Shown here piece by piece: positions 43,318 to 51,837 of a stretch of DNA of 64,000 bases. The stretch is from Candidatus Poribacteria bacterium. Lineage in GTDB: Bacteria; Poribacteria; WGA-4E; WGA-3G. The stretch spans positions 1-64,000 of the forward strand of contig JAPOQK010000043.1 in NCBI GenBank assembly GCA_026710795.1, read 5' to 3'. The number at the start of each line of letters is the position of its first letter. Positions within the stretch are counted from its first letter, which is position 1. The position numbers and the translations under genes were made by a program. The notes beneath the pieces were generated by a model. The model did not search any database. It had not been told where the DNA came from and saw only the letters and a program-made list of their open reading frames with translations.

Positions 43318-45435
43318 ATGAAAGTATTAATGATTTTTATCATACCACTGCTTATTTTCTTGGGTTGCTCCCCACCTGAACCGGTAGAAGTACCAGATCC
43401 GATCTTAGAATCTACTATTAGAGCAAGACTCCGACTTGGTCCCAATGAACCTATAATGGAAAAAGACCTAAAACTGATCACATATTTGTCAATAAGAGAT
43501 AAAAATATCAACAATTTTACAGGATTGGATAAGTTAGTAAATTTAACAAGATTAGATTTATCTGAATGTCATATTGAAGACATTTCACCATTCGCAAGAT
43601 TAACAAAGTTAACTTCATTAAAGCTTAACAACAATAGAATCAATGACATCACACCTCTTGCAGGTTTAACAACTCTTGATTCATTAACTCTATATAGTAA
43701 TCAAATATCAGACATTTCTGCACTTGTAGAATTAAAATCACTGACTTACTTACATCTTGGCAAGAATCAGATCCACGATATCTCGCCTTTGGCAAGTCTA
43801 ACTAACCTCAAACGCTTATCTCTTAATAACAATCAAATCCAAGATCTCACCCCGTTAGCAAATTTAGTGCGACTCAATGAATTGTCATTGAATAATAATG
43901 AAATCAGTGATGTTACCCCACTGGCAAAATTGAATTCTCTAAAGAAATTAAACCTTGATCGCAACCATATCAGTGACATGAGACCACTAAGTGGATTAAA
44001 TAAATATGCTATCTTAACTTATTACGACAATTTGGTCATTGATAGAAGTGCAGTTAATAAATATCAAAATTTGAGTATACCATTCTTTACCCCAAGAGTT
44101 TCCCATAATAAACCAAAAGACAAAGATACGACACAAGTTGCTCCATCTCCAGATATACCTGATGCAAACCTTGCTGCAGCTGTACGAGAGATTCTGAGTT
44201 TAAAACCCAGCGAACCAATTCCACTTGATAGGTTAACTGAAGTTGAATCCATTCATGCAACTAACATAGGTATAAAAGATCTGACTGGTTTAGAAAAAAT
44301 GCCCAATTTAACTTTTGTATATCTGAATAGAAATCAGATTGAAGACATCACACCACTGGCTGGGTTGACAAAGTTGAGATCCCTACATCTCAGTGAAAAT
44401 CAAATTCGCGATATAACACCGCTCACCAATTTGACTAAATTGTATAGTCTATCAATTGGTGGCAATCAGATTAGTGATATTTCCCCTCTTAGTGGGATGA
44501 CACAACTTACTAAATTAGAACTCCATTATCAGTTTAGTAAACTAAAAAACAATATAAAGGATTTATCCCCGCTAACTGACCAGATTCATTTAGAATCACT
44601 TTCAATTACTGGTAAGGAATTAAGTGACATCAGTCCACTTGCAGGAATAAAGCAGTTAACATGGTTATCAATTCACGATACACAAATTAGTGATATTTCA
44701 CCTTTAGCAGGAATGACACATCTGAGATTCTTATATCTCAGACAGTGCCAAATTCACGATATATCACCCTTAGCAGGATTAACACAACTGAATATTTTAT
44801 GGCTTTTCGGTAATCAAATTACTGATCTTACACCATTGGCAGGATTAAGACATCTTGATGATTTAGGTCTTGAGGACAATCAAGTCAGCGACATCACACC
44901 ACTCGCAGATCTGGTACGCCTCACTGCTTTAAGTCTTGGTAGTAATAAAATTCGTGACCTTGATAAAACAGTGAAAGTACTATCTGGACTAAACCGTCTT
45001 ACTGAACTGTCTCTCAACAACAACGGTATAAGCGATATTTCATCGCTTACTGCATTAAAACAACTGACAAATTTACACCTCAGTAGTAATCAAATTAGTG
45101 ATTTAATTCCACTTTCTAAGTTGGCGCAGTTGCAGTATTTAAGTCTCTCAGATAATAAGATAAGCGATATTTCACCACTCTCTGATTTACATTATCTTGT
45201 GCTTTTAGGAATTGGCGAGAATAGAATATCTGACATCGCACCGATCACAGGATTGAAGAGACTGACTTCACTTGCACTGAACGATAACCAGATACGTGAT
45301 TTTAGTGAACTGGCAAACTTAAAGTCCCTAAGACGTTTATCTATTAAAAATAACACGCCTCATGCGAGGATGACGATTTATAAAATACGTAGTCGAAACC
45401 CAAATTTGCAAATTGATTTTGAAGATGGACACTAA
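43318..45435 (+). CDS. Leucine-rich-repeat lipoprotein (internalin-like)
   Basis: About 705 aa from the ATG at 43318, chosen because AGGA lies 9 nt upstream and the next residues are a lipoprotein signal (MKVLMIFIIPLLIFLGC, Cys17). Two blocks of about 22-residue LRRs (L..L..L.L..N.I.DI.PLAGL) are separated by a linker at about 270-310 (PKDKDTTQVAPSPDIPD). Each block begins with a similar cap, LxxxIRARLRL or LAAAVREILSL followed by EPI. Internalin-type LRRs bind proteins. The mature protein should sit on the outer face of a membrane. Confidence 0.88.
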   Translation: MKVLMIFIIPLLIFLGCSPPEPVEVPDPILESTIRARLRLGPNEPIMEKDLKLITYLSIRDKNINNFTGLDKLVNLTRLDLSECHIEDISPFARLTKLTSLKLNNNRINDITPLAGLTTLDSLTLYSNQISDISALVELKSLTYLHLGKNQIHDISPLASLTNLKRLSLNNNQIQDLTPLANLVRLNELSLNNNEISDVTPLAKLNSLKKLNLDRNHISDMRPLSGLNKYAILTYYDNLVIDRSAVNKYQNLSIPFFTPRVSHNKPKDKDTTQVAPSPDIPDANLAAAVREILSLKPSEPIPLDRLTEVESIHATNIGIKDLTGLEKMPNLTFVYLNRNQIEDITPLAGLTKLRSLHLSENQIRDITPLTNLTKLYSLSIGGNQISDISPLSGMTQLTKLELHYQFSKLKNNIKDLSPLTDQIHLESLSITGKELSDISPLAGIKQLTWLSIHDTQISDISPLAGMTHLRFLYLRQCQIHDISPLAGLTQLNILWLFGNQITDLTPLAGLRHLDDLGLEDNQVSDITPLADLVRLTALSLGSNKIRDLDKTVKVLSGLNRLTELSLNNNGISDISSLTALKQLTNLHLSSNQISDLIPLSKLAQLQYLSLSDNKISDISPLSDLHYLVLLGIGENRISDIAPITGLKRLTSLALNDNQIRDFSELANLKSLRRLSIKNNTPHARMTIYKIRSRNPNLQIDFEDGH

Positions 45436-45523
45436 ATGTGATACAGAAATTTACTTAAGGCACATTCGCTTCACAAAATTATGTTGTAAAAGAGTAGTTT
45501 ATCGGCAGTGATATATAATAACG

Positions 45524-45553
45524 TTGACAAACTGTGTTATTATTGCGTAAAAT
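45524..45553 (+). promoter_or_regulatory. Putative promoter of the second PhyH gene
   Basis: TTGACA (45524-45529) and TAAAAT (45548-45553) with an 18-bp spacer, 43 bp before the ATG at 45597. Confidence 0.5.
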
Positions 45554-45596
45554 TGCACATCCAAATTCCCGTATGCATTAAGACAAGGAGAGAAAA

Positions 45597-46379
45597 ATGC
45601 TTACCCAAGAACAAGTAGATTTTTATAATGAGAACGGTTATATCAAGGTTGACCAACTTTTCTCAACAGAGGAAACTGAAGAACTGGCATCTGAAATGGT
45701 GCAAATCATAAACAATTGGGGACAAGAGACGATTGGATGGCCCGGTCCGTGGCGAACAAAATACCTCAATGAGGAAGACCAGCAAACCACGAAAGCCGTC
45801 TTTATGCACAATCCCCACTTCTATTCAGCCACATGGGGTAGAGTGATTTTCCATGAACGTTTAACTGGTGCTGTTCAATCCCTTATCGGGGATACCATTC
45901 AGTGGCACCATACAGTGTTACATGCTAAACCACCAGACAAAGGCACACCATTCCCAATGCACCAAGATTATCCGTTTTACCCACATGATGGACTTGATTT
46001 TGTTGATTGTCTCGTCCATCTGGATGATGCTCCTTTTGAAAGTGGTGCTCTCAGGGTTGTACCGGGTAGCCATAAAGAGGGACCGAGAGAACACATTACC
46101 GGACAAGGTACCGCACCACACCTGCCAACAGATAAATTTCATCCAGATTTTATCGATTCTATACCTATTCCAGCAAAAGCTGGGGATGTAATCTTTTTCA
46201 GTTATTGTCTTATCCATTGGTCAGAAGTCAATCGCACAGATCAGTGGAGAAAGGCAGTACGATTCGGATATCACACGACAGAGATGCGACCTGTAGGTCG
46301 AGAACCGAATGAACCTTACAACAATATTGTTGCTGGTGGTTTCAAAGTCAATCCTACGGCAGATGAGGTAATGGCTTAG
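45597..46379 (+). CDS. Phytanoyl-CoA dioxygenase (PhyH) family protein
   Basis: 260 aa Fe(II)/2-oxoglutarate oxygenase. HxD is in PMHQDYPF; the distal His is in CLIHWSEVN and the 2-oxoglutarate Arg in WRKAVRFGYH. AGGAGA precedes the ATG. It is shorter than the other two PhyH genes here and not closely alike, so it is not a recent copy. The substrate is unknown. A cohesin-domain protein follows on the same strand. Confidence 0.9.
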   Translation: MLTQEQVDFYNENGYIKVDQLFSTEETEELASEMVQIINNWGQETIGWPGPWRTKYLNEEDQQTTKAVFMHNPHFYSATWGRVIFHERLTGAVQSLIGDTIQWHHTVLHAKPPDKGTPFPMHQDYPFYPHDGLDFVDCLVHLDDAPFESGALRVVPGSHKEGPREHITGQGTAPHLPTDKFHPDFIDSIPIPAKAGDVIFFSYCLIHWSEVNRTDQWRKAVRFGYHTTEMRPVGREPNEPYNNIVAGGFKVNPTADEVMA

Positions 46380-46473
46380 CAGTTAATCAAAATTAGAATT
46401 GTATACCCATTATTTCATAAAAAACAAACTTAAATTCAACATAGATAAATCTATGCTTGATAGGCGGGTATTT

Positions 46474-47817
46474 ATGTATTACTCGGATAAAACACGCACT
46501 TTTTTTAATAGATGTCAACCTTTCTCCTTCTTATGTTTATCTGTTCTATGCATCATAGGTGCGAGTATTTTATTTAGTATCAATTCAGATGCACAGGAAC
46601 CATCCCTTGCCGAAAAGGTATTTGAAAAGTATCAGACACTTCTTCTGAGAGAAGATATCTTAGCAATTTTCCCCATAGTTCTTGAGAAAATCAAGAAACC
46701 AGAAAATCAGCAACTCTTAACACCTGGAACCATTTTACTTGTATTGGATGATCCTGATCTTTTAAAAACTTTTGTTCCTGATATAGATGATAAATTCATC
46801 GTATTGTTAAAAGAGGATCAAGAAGTACAAGCGATGCTCAGAGATACCGATTTTCAGGCACTACTTCAAGATGTAAATGCAATTGAGGAACTCGCATCAT
46901 TACTTGAACAGAACCAACAATCACTTGCCGAACGGGTTTTTGAAAGGTATAAAGATTTTTTTCAACGAGAAGATGTAAAAGGCAATCTTCAAGAAGTCCT
47001 ATTAGCAATAAAAGATCCTGAAATTCAACCACTGCTGATTCCAGCAACTATACAAGCTGTTGTTGATAATCCTGACATACTTAAGGCTTTTTTACCAGAC
47101 ATACCTGATACTTTTATCACGCTTCTAAAAGAAGATGCTGAGGTCAAAGCATTCATCAGTGATCCTGATGTGCACTTAATACTACAAGATCCTGCTGCAA
47201 TTGACGAACTGGCAGCATTACTTGCTGTTGAACAACCTATCCATGTGATTGTCAGAATTGTGCCTTCGGCAGTCGAGTCTCCTCGGGTTAGAGAACAACT
47301 CGTTATCACTATTGATATTGCAGATGCTAAAGATGTAAGTGGATATCAGGCTATATTAGAGTTTGACCCAACAGCATTAAAGTTTGTCTCATTGACACAT
47401 GGCATATATTTATCAGGTCAATTATTACCTGTGGAAACAAAAGTTGAAAACAATCAGATTTCTTTTGCACAGATCTCTATTGACACTGCAGCAACTACTT
47501 CAAGTGGCACTCTCGTAACCATCATGTTTGAAGTCATAAGTGCCAAAGCATCTAAACTTACATTGTCTGAAGTGATAATTGGTGCGCTTGGTGGAGTATC
47601 ATTTCCTGTTACTGTGGAAAATGCGGAGATCCTTGAACCACCCAGGAAACCGTGGGATGTTAATGGGGATGGGAAGGTAAACATTCTGGATTTAACTTAT
47701 GTCGCTTCACACTTCGGTTCAGATAATGCACCACCAGAGGCAGATGTAAATGGTGATGGTAAAGTCAATATCTTAGATTTAACGTTAGTAGCTTCACATT
47801 TCGGTGAAGAAGTTTGA
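46474..47817 (+). CDS. Secreted cohesin-dockerin protein with duplicated helical domain
   Basis: About 447 aa from the ATG at 46474 (GGCGGG upstream); in-frame ATGs at 46399 and 46453 are alternatives. Signal peptide about 1-41. Two alpha-helical repeats of about 108 residues (SLAEKVFEKYQTLLLRED..., SLAERVFERYKDFFQRED...) are clearly a tandem duplication. Next comes a cohesin domain (VRIVPSAVESPRVREQLVIT ... GYQAILEFDPTALKFVS), then a dockerin with two DVNGDGKVNILDLT loops. Cohesin and dockerin normally pair between proteins. This one could be a scaffold, and could dock the propeller at 36830. Confidence 0.85.
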   Translation: MYYSDKTRTFFNRCQPFSFLCLSVLCIIGASILFSINSDAQEPSLAEKVFEKYQTLLLREDILAIFPIVLEKIKKPENQQLLTPGTILLVLDDPDLLKTFVPDIDDKFIVLLKEDQEVQAMLRDTDFQALLQDVNAIEELASLLEQNQQSLAERVFERYKDFFQREDVKGNLQEVLLAIKDPEIQPLLIPATIQAVVDNPDILKAFLPDIPDTFITLLKEDAEVKAFISDPDVHLILQDPAAIDELAALLAVEQPIHVIVRIVPSAVESPRVREQLVITIDIADAKDVSGYQAILEFDPTALKFVSLTHGIYLSGQLLPVETKVENNQISFAQISIDTAATTSSGTLVTIMFEVISAKASKLTLSEVIIGALGGVSFPVTVENAEILEPPRKPWDVNGDGKVNILDLTYVASHFGSDNAPPEADVNGDGKVNILDLTLVASHFGEEV

Positions 47818-47908
47818 TATATGCAATGCAAGAAATAACGCCAAATCATGCAGGATACCACCAATGTATATCCATGATTCGACGTTTGATTTAAAACAAC
47901 ATAACATA

Positions 47909-48901
47909 TTAAGCTTTGTAGAATTCAACTGTTGTACCAGCCATGTCTGCTACTTTCTCTACTAACTTGTTTCTTTCTGCCTCTTTCATTTCAGTGAAAG
48001 CTTTGGCAATGTCTATTTTTTCCTGCATCTGCGCAGCATTGTCAGGTCCGGTGACGAGTGTGCTCACTGGAAATGACCATACGAAACTAATTGCTTCTTC
48101 AATACTTACTCGATTCGGGACTACTCTCGGGTTTGTACCGTGTTTACCATGTCTCGATCCGCCAAAGAAACCACCATTTGCCAAAGATTTCATCCCAATT
48201 ACACCGATGTTCTTTTCAACGAGTGTAGGTATAACACCTTCAATAAAACTTTCATAACTTATGTCGGCTATGTTTACTGGCAATTGGCATGCATCAAAGA
48301 TGTCCGATTTTGATAATACACGTTGATGGGCAGATGGACTGGTATGTCCTGTAAATCCAATATAACGGGCTTTCCCAGATTTTTTTGCTTCAATCATTAC
48401 ATCAAATACACCATTCTCAATTCTTTCATCTACGTCCTCAGGGTTCCGAACGGCGTGTACTTGCCATAGATCAACTTGTTCAGTGTTAAGACGTTTAAGC
48501 GATTCTTCAAGGTGTTTTCTCGCAGTCGCAGTATCGCGTGCTACTGTCTTAGTCATGAGAAAGATGTCGTCACGATATTTGGGGATAAGCAGTTTTCCTA
48601 AACGCCTTTCACTGCCACCTTGTTGATAAGATCCTGCGGAATCAAAGAACCTTACACCCCCTTTAAGAGCAGTATCTATCGTCTCTTGCGCCTCTTTCTC
48701 AGACATTTCACCTATGTGCCAACCCCCGACTCCTAACATTGTTACCGTTTCACCTGTGCGTCCAAACTTTCGCCTCGGGAGTAGTGCGCCTAAACGGTCA
48801 CTTGAAGGATCTGTGTCCTGACCTTCTGCACCTCCTGAAGAAAGGAGGATACCTGTGGTTAATCCTGCCAATGACTTTAGAAATGCACGTCGATCAATCA
48901 T
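47909..48901 (-). CDS. Tat-exported aldo/keto reductase
   Basis: 330 aa. The N-terminus has a twin-arginine signal (DRRAFLKSLAGLTTGILL), rare for this family. The AKR tetrad follows: Asp in FFDSAGSYQQGG (with Tyr-equivalent shifted), Lys in MTKTVARD, His in WQVHAVR. The usual Tyr is present in SAGSYQ. The cofactor of a Tat-exported enzyme would be loaded before export. Its substrate is unknown. The start is downstream of GGAGG (TTAGGAGGTAAAAA). Confidence 0.85.
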   Translation of the reverse strand: MIDRRAFLKSLAGLTTGILLSSGGAEGQDTDPSSDRLGALLPRRKFGRTGETVTMLGVGGWHIGEMSEKEAQETIDTALKGGVRFFDSAGSYQQGGSERRLGKLLIPKYRDDIFLMTKTVARDTATARKHLEESLKRLNTEQVDLWQVHAVRNPEDVDERIENGVFDVMIEAKKSGKARYIGFTGHTSPSAHQRVLSKSDIFDACQLPVNIADISYESFIEGVIPTLVEKNIGVIGMKSLANGGFFGGSRHGKHGTNPRVVPNRVSIEEAISFVWSFPVSTLVTGPDNAAQMQEKIDIAKAFTEMKEAERNKLVEKVADMAGTTVEFYKA

Positions 48902-48965
48902 ATTTTTTACCTCCTAATTAAATCCTATCACCTCTTCTCAAATTTGTCAAGTGGATAATAATAGT

Positions 48966-49103
48966 TTAAGGTGAACAACTATCACTCCCTATCAGAGTAC
49001 TGGATCCGACCAGCAAGGAAACGGTCATGATTCGATCAAGTTCATTCTCTGGAATTTCCATACCTTCAGGTAATAACACGTCTTGAAGATAAATTGGTTT
49101 CAT
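48966..49103 (-). CDS. Possible small 45-residue ORF
   Basis: ATG at 49103 to TAA at 48966. The peptide opens MKPIYLQDVLLPEGMEIP and ends GSDSCSP. An AAGG lies upstream. It occupies a gap of 402 bp between the Tat-AKR and a plus-strand membrane protein. It may be a fragment of a larger lost gene. I do not recognise it; the rest of 48902-49304 is AT-rich and empty. Confidence 0.25.
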   Translation of the reverse strand: MKPIYLQDVLLPEGMEIPENELDRIMTVSLLVGSSTLIGSDSCSP

Positions 49104-49304
49104 ATAAGAAACCTTAGAGTAGCAATATATTCCCTACATGATCATGATGCGAAAATGTTTACAATTTTTATTTCCTTACGATATGAATATCCCTTGAATC
49201 TGCATATAATAAATGGTATTATTTTATTATCGCTGATGTTGAAGACATGGATTAGCTGTGAATTTCCTGTATTACTATATTGGCTTTAAGAATAGGAAGA
49301 ATTT

Positions 49305-50078
49305 ATGGGAATCATAACGTGGTTAAATGCAAATGATGGCGTGGTTATTGGGATTGCTACTGTTGTACTTGTAGGGATCACAGGTTATTATGCCTATCTG
49401 ACGTGGAGAATGTTAAAAGCGAATAACACACCTGAAATTGCAATCTCACTACGTCCTCATGAAGCATATATACATTGTGTAATGCTTTGCATAGAGAATA
49501 TAGGAACAGGAGCTGCTCGTAATATTAAATTCCGAACAGATCTTTCTTTTAAACCGGACGGAGAAAGAGCACTTGAAGATGTTGGTTTCCTAAAAAAAGG
49601 AATTGACTACTTGGGACCTGGGCAAAAAATTGAGCACTTTTTAGTAAGTGTAATCGGTAAGTTGGATGAACTTAAAAAAAGACCGCTTGAGATTGGCGTT
49701 ACTTATGCAGATTCAGTGAAACTGAAACAGAAAAGTAAGTACGAACATACCTTTCGTCTTGATTTTGGTGAGGACGAAGGTTTAGCGACGATTGGAAAAT
49801 CACCACTTTATGAGATAGCCAAAGCTACGAAAGAAATCCAAAAAGATTTACACAATTTTACTACTGGTCTCCGTAAACCAGTAATTTTCACGGAGCCGTT
49901 TTCTGAGCATCGCATACGGAATCATACTGACTATCTGGAGAGGCGGTTAAGTCAATTACCTCATAATATTCAAGAAAGAATTTTACAGAAAGTAGATTTT
50001 TTTATTGATGATCAAGAGCGGGAAATACGTGAAAAAACGCAGGACGATGAGACAGGACCAGACGCGAATTCATCATGA
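49305..50078 (+). CDS. Membrane-anchored protein of unknown function
   Basis: 257 aa. One N-terminal membrane helix (about 11-32, VVIGIATVVLVGITGYYAYL). Residues 45-150 look like a beta-sandwich (IAISLRPHEAYIHCVMLCIE, NIGTGAARNIKFRTDL). The C-terminal 100 residues are charged and helical. GGAAGA precedes the ATG. A similar layout occurs in conserved hypothetical proteins. The antitoxin gene starts 17 bp after its stop. Confidence 0.7.
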   Translation: MGIITWLNANDGVVIGIATVVLVGITGYYAYLTWRMLKANNTPEIAISLRPHEAYIHCVMLCIENIGTGAARNIKFRTDLSFKPDGERALEDVGFLKKGIDYLGPGQKIEHFLVSVIGKLDELKKRPLEIGVTYADSVKLKQKSKYEHTFRLDFGEDEGLATIGKSPLYEIAKATKEIQKDLHNFTTGLRKPVIFTEPFSEHRIRNHTDYLERRLSQLPHNIQERILQKVDFFIDDQEREIREKTQDDETGPDANSS

Positions 50079-50094
50079 AAAGGAGATGAAACAG

Positions 50095-50319
50095 ATGGCA
50101 GTTACAGTTCATATCTTCCCTGATGAACAGTTATTATTGCAAGTTCCTGACGATACCGAGGTGGCATTAACACATAACAATTCTCAATTATCTGTTGATG
50201 AACGTATGGCATTGTTGGAACAAGTGGCTGACAAATTTACGAAGTTTGTCGGTCCTAAATTTCAACCTTTATCCGATTACGCTATCAGTCGTGAGGGTAT
50301 ATACGAAGATCATCCATAG
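50095..50319 (+). CDS. Probable antitoxin partner of the PIN toxin
   Basis: 74 aa. The ATG at 50095 has AAGGAG 8 nt upstream; an ATG at 50086 is too close to that site. No DNA-binding motif of AbrB or RHH type is obvious. The toxin starts 2 bp after its stop, the usual antitoxin-toxin order and spacing, so the role is inferred mainly from position. Confidence 0.6.
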   Translation: MAVTVHIFPDEQLLLQVPDDTEVALTHNNSQLSVDERMALLEQVADKFTKFVGPKFQPLSDYAISREGIYEDHP

Positions 50320-50321
50320 TC

Positions 50322-50765
50322 ATGATTTATCTGATTGACACCAATGTTTTGTTAGGAGCCTCCCATCGTGCAGACAGGCGCAATTCAGTTGTTCAAGCAG
50401 CTGTGCATAAACTATGGACAAATGGTTTTCAATTACAAACGACACCTCAAAATTTCGCTGAATTTTGGAACGTGTCAACCCGTCCCGTTGAGCGAAACGG
50501 TTTTGGACTTACGCCTTATGAAACAGATGAACTTTTGCAGGACTTAGAACAGTCTTTTCCTTTACTGTCAGATTCACCTAAAGTATATCCAAAATGGAGG
50601 CAACTTATTGTTGATTATGAAGTATCAGGTGTCAAAGTTCACGATGCTCGGTTGGTTGCATCAATGATTTCTCATGATGTAACACATATCCTGACCTTTA
50701 ACACAGCAGACTTTACCCGTTATGTTAACGAAGGAATTGTTGCTGTTGATCCTGCGGATGTATAA
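50322..50765 (+). CDS. PIN-domain toxin (VapC-like ribonuclease)
   Basis: 147 aa. Acidic residues of the PIN active site are at Asp6 (LIDTNVLLG), Glu47 (FAEFWNVS), Asp108 (KVHDARL) and Asp130 (FNTADF). VapC toxins cleave tRNA or rRNA; which target applies here is unknown. It is coupled to the small upstream gene (2-bp gap) and converges on the third PhyH gene. Confidence 0.88.
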   Translation: MIYLIDTNVLLGASHRADRRNSVVQAAVHKLWTNGFQLQTTPQNFAEFWNVSTRPVERNGFGLTPYETDELLQDLEQSFPLLSDSPKVYPKWRQLIVDYEVSGVKVHDARLVASMISHDVTHILTFNTADFTRYVNEGIVAVDPADV

Positions 50766-50793
50766 CCGCTACGTTTTTCAACCCATAAAACAA

Positions 50794-51651
50794 TCAATCA
50801 TCCTCTGATACAGGCAACACCTCACGTTCAACTTCATGCACCTTATCAGGAAAAGTCTCTCCACGAACCCACATCACAGGTTGTCCTCTATATGTTCCGT
50901 TACCTTTTGCCCATTCTGCCTGTGCACTCAAGTAATGAATCACATAACTCCTTCGAAATCGTAGACTGTGGTTGTCTGTGCTCTTATGGAGGAGATGACT
51001 GTGAAACCAGACGACCGCACCGGGTGGCACTTCCAAAGCAACACCATCTTCATCACGTGCATCGCGTGCCAATTTGAATTCCCGCTGTTGTGATCCCTCA
51101 AGGTCATCATGTTCATGAATATCATGTTTATGGCTACCGGGGATAACATATAGACAACCGTTATCACGATCTGCAGCATCGATTGATGTCCACGTCCCGA
51201 TTGTCGTCTCGGTATTAAACCTATTTCGAAAATAGAACATGTCCTGATGCCAAGGAAAACCGAGACCGATCTTAGGTGCTTTCCATATAAACAAGTTGTT
51301 TATTCCAAGAATATCCGGTCCCATCAAATCAACGAGAGGGTCAGTTAGACGCGGATCACGCACGCGTACAAGAAATTCGGGGACAAAACAACTCGGATGA
51401 TGTATCTTGTGCATCGCGTATATACCTTGTTCCTCTTTTTTCCCATCTCTGACAAGGGCGTTTTTATCTATATGTGCAGTCGGGAACTTACGTTTTCCGT
51501 CCACGATTTCTTCTGCAACCTGACGAAGTCCATCGTTCTCTTCAGCGTTAAAAACATCTAAGCGAACCAGATAACCGTTTTCGTTCCAATGTGCAATTTC
51601 CTCTGTGCTCAAACCATAACGCCTTTCCACTGGCGTTGACGTTGTGTCCAT
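50794..51651 (-). CDS. Phytanoyl-CoA dioxygenase (PhyH) family protein
   Basis: 285 aa. HxD is in FPWHQDMFYF; the distal His is in LLHKSTDNH and the Arg in SLRFRRSYVIHY. It is the third PhyH gene. It is unrelated in position to the others and converges on the toxin gene (28 bp between stops). A non-haem iron oxygenase on an unknown small molecule. Confidence 0.9.
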   Translation of the reverse strand: MDTTSTPVERRYGLSTEEIAHWNENGYLVRLDVFNAEENDGLRQVAEEIVDGKRKFPTAHIDKNALVRDGKKEEQGIYAMHKIHHPSCFVPEFLVRVRDPRLTDPLVDLMGPDILGINNLFIWKAPKIGLGFPWHQDMFYFRNRFNTETTIGTWTSIDAADRDNGCLYVIPGSHKHDIHEHDDLEGSQQREFKLARDARDEDGVALEVPPGAVVWFHSHLLHKSTDNHSLRFRRSYVIHYLSAQAEWAKGNGTYRGQPVMWVRGETFPDKVHEVEREVLPVSEDD

Positions 51652-51779
51652 TTTTCATCTCCAACTTCTTATTTCTAATGTGATTACCTTATATTCATCG
51701 ATCTGATTTCAACTGCAAAGATGTTAACATCATTGAAGAATTAAGTCAAGAAAGGACTATAATCCATCATACAGATTCC

Positions 51780-51808
51780 TTGCATTTAAAACTTGTTTAT
51801 ATTATGAT
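51780..51808 (+). promoter_or_regulatory. Putative promoter of the sugar kinase cluster
   Basis: TTGCAT (51780-51785), 17-bp spacer, TATGAT (51803-51808), 30 bp before the ATG at 51838. Both boxes deviate from consensus. Confidence 0.4.
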
Positions 51809-51837
51809 GTGTATATCCCGTATCAAGGAGAAAATGA

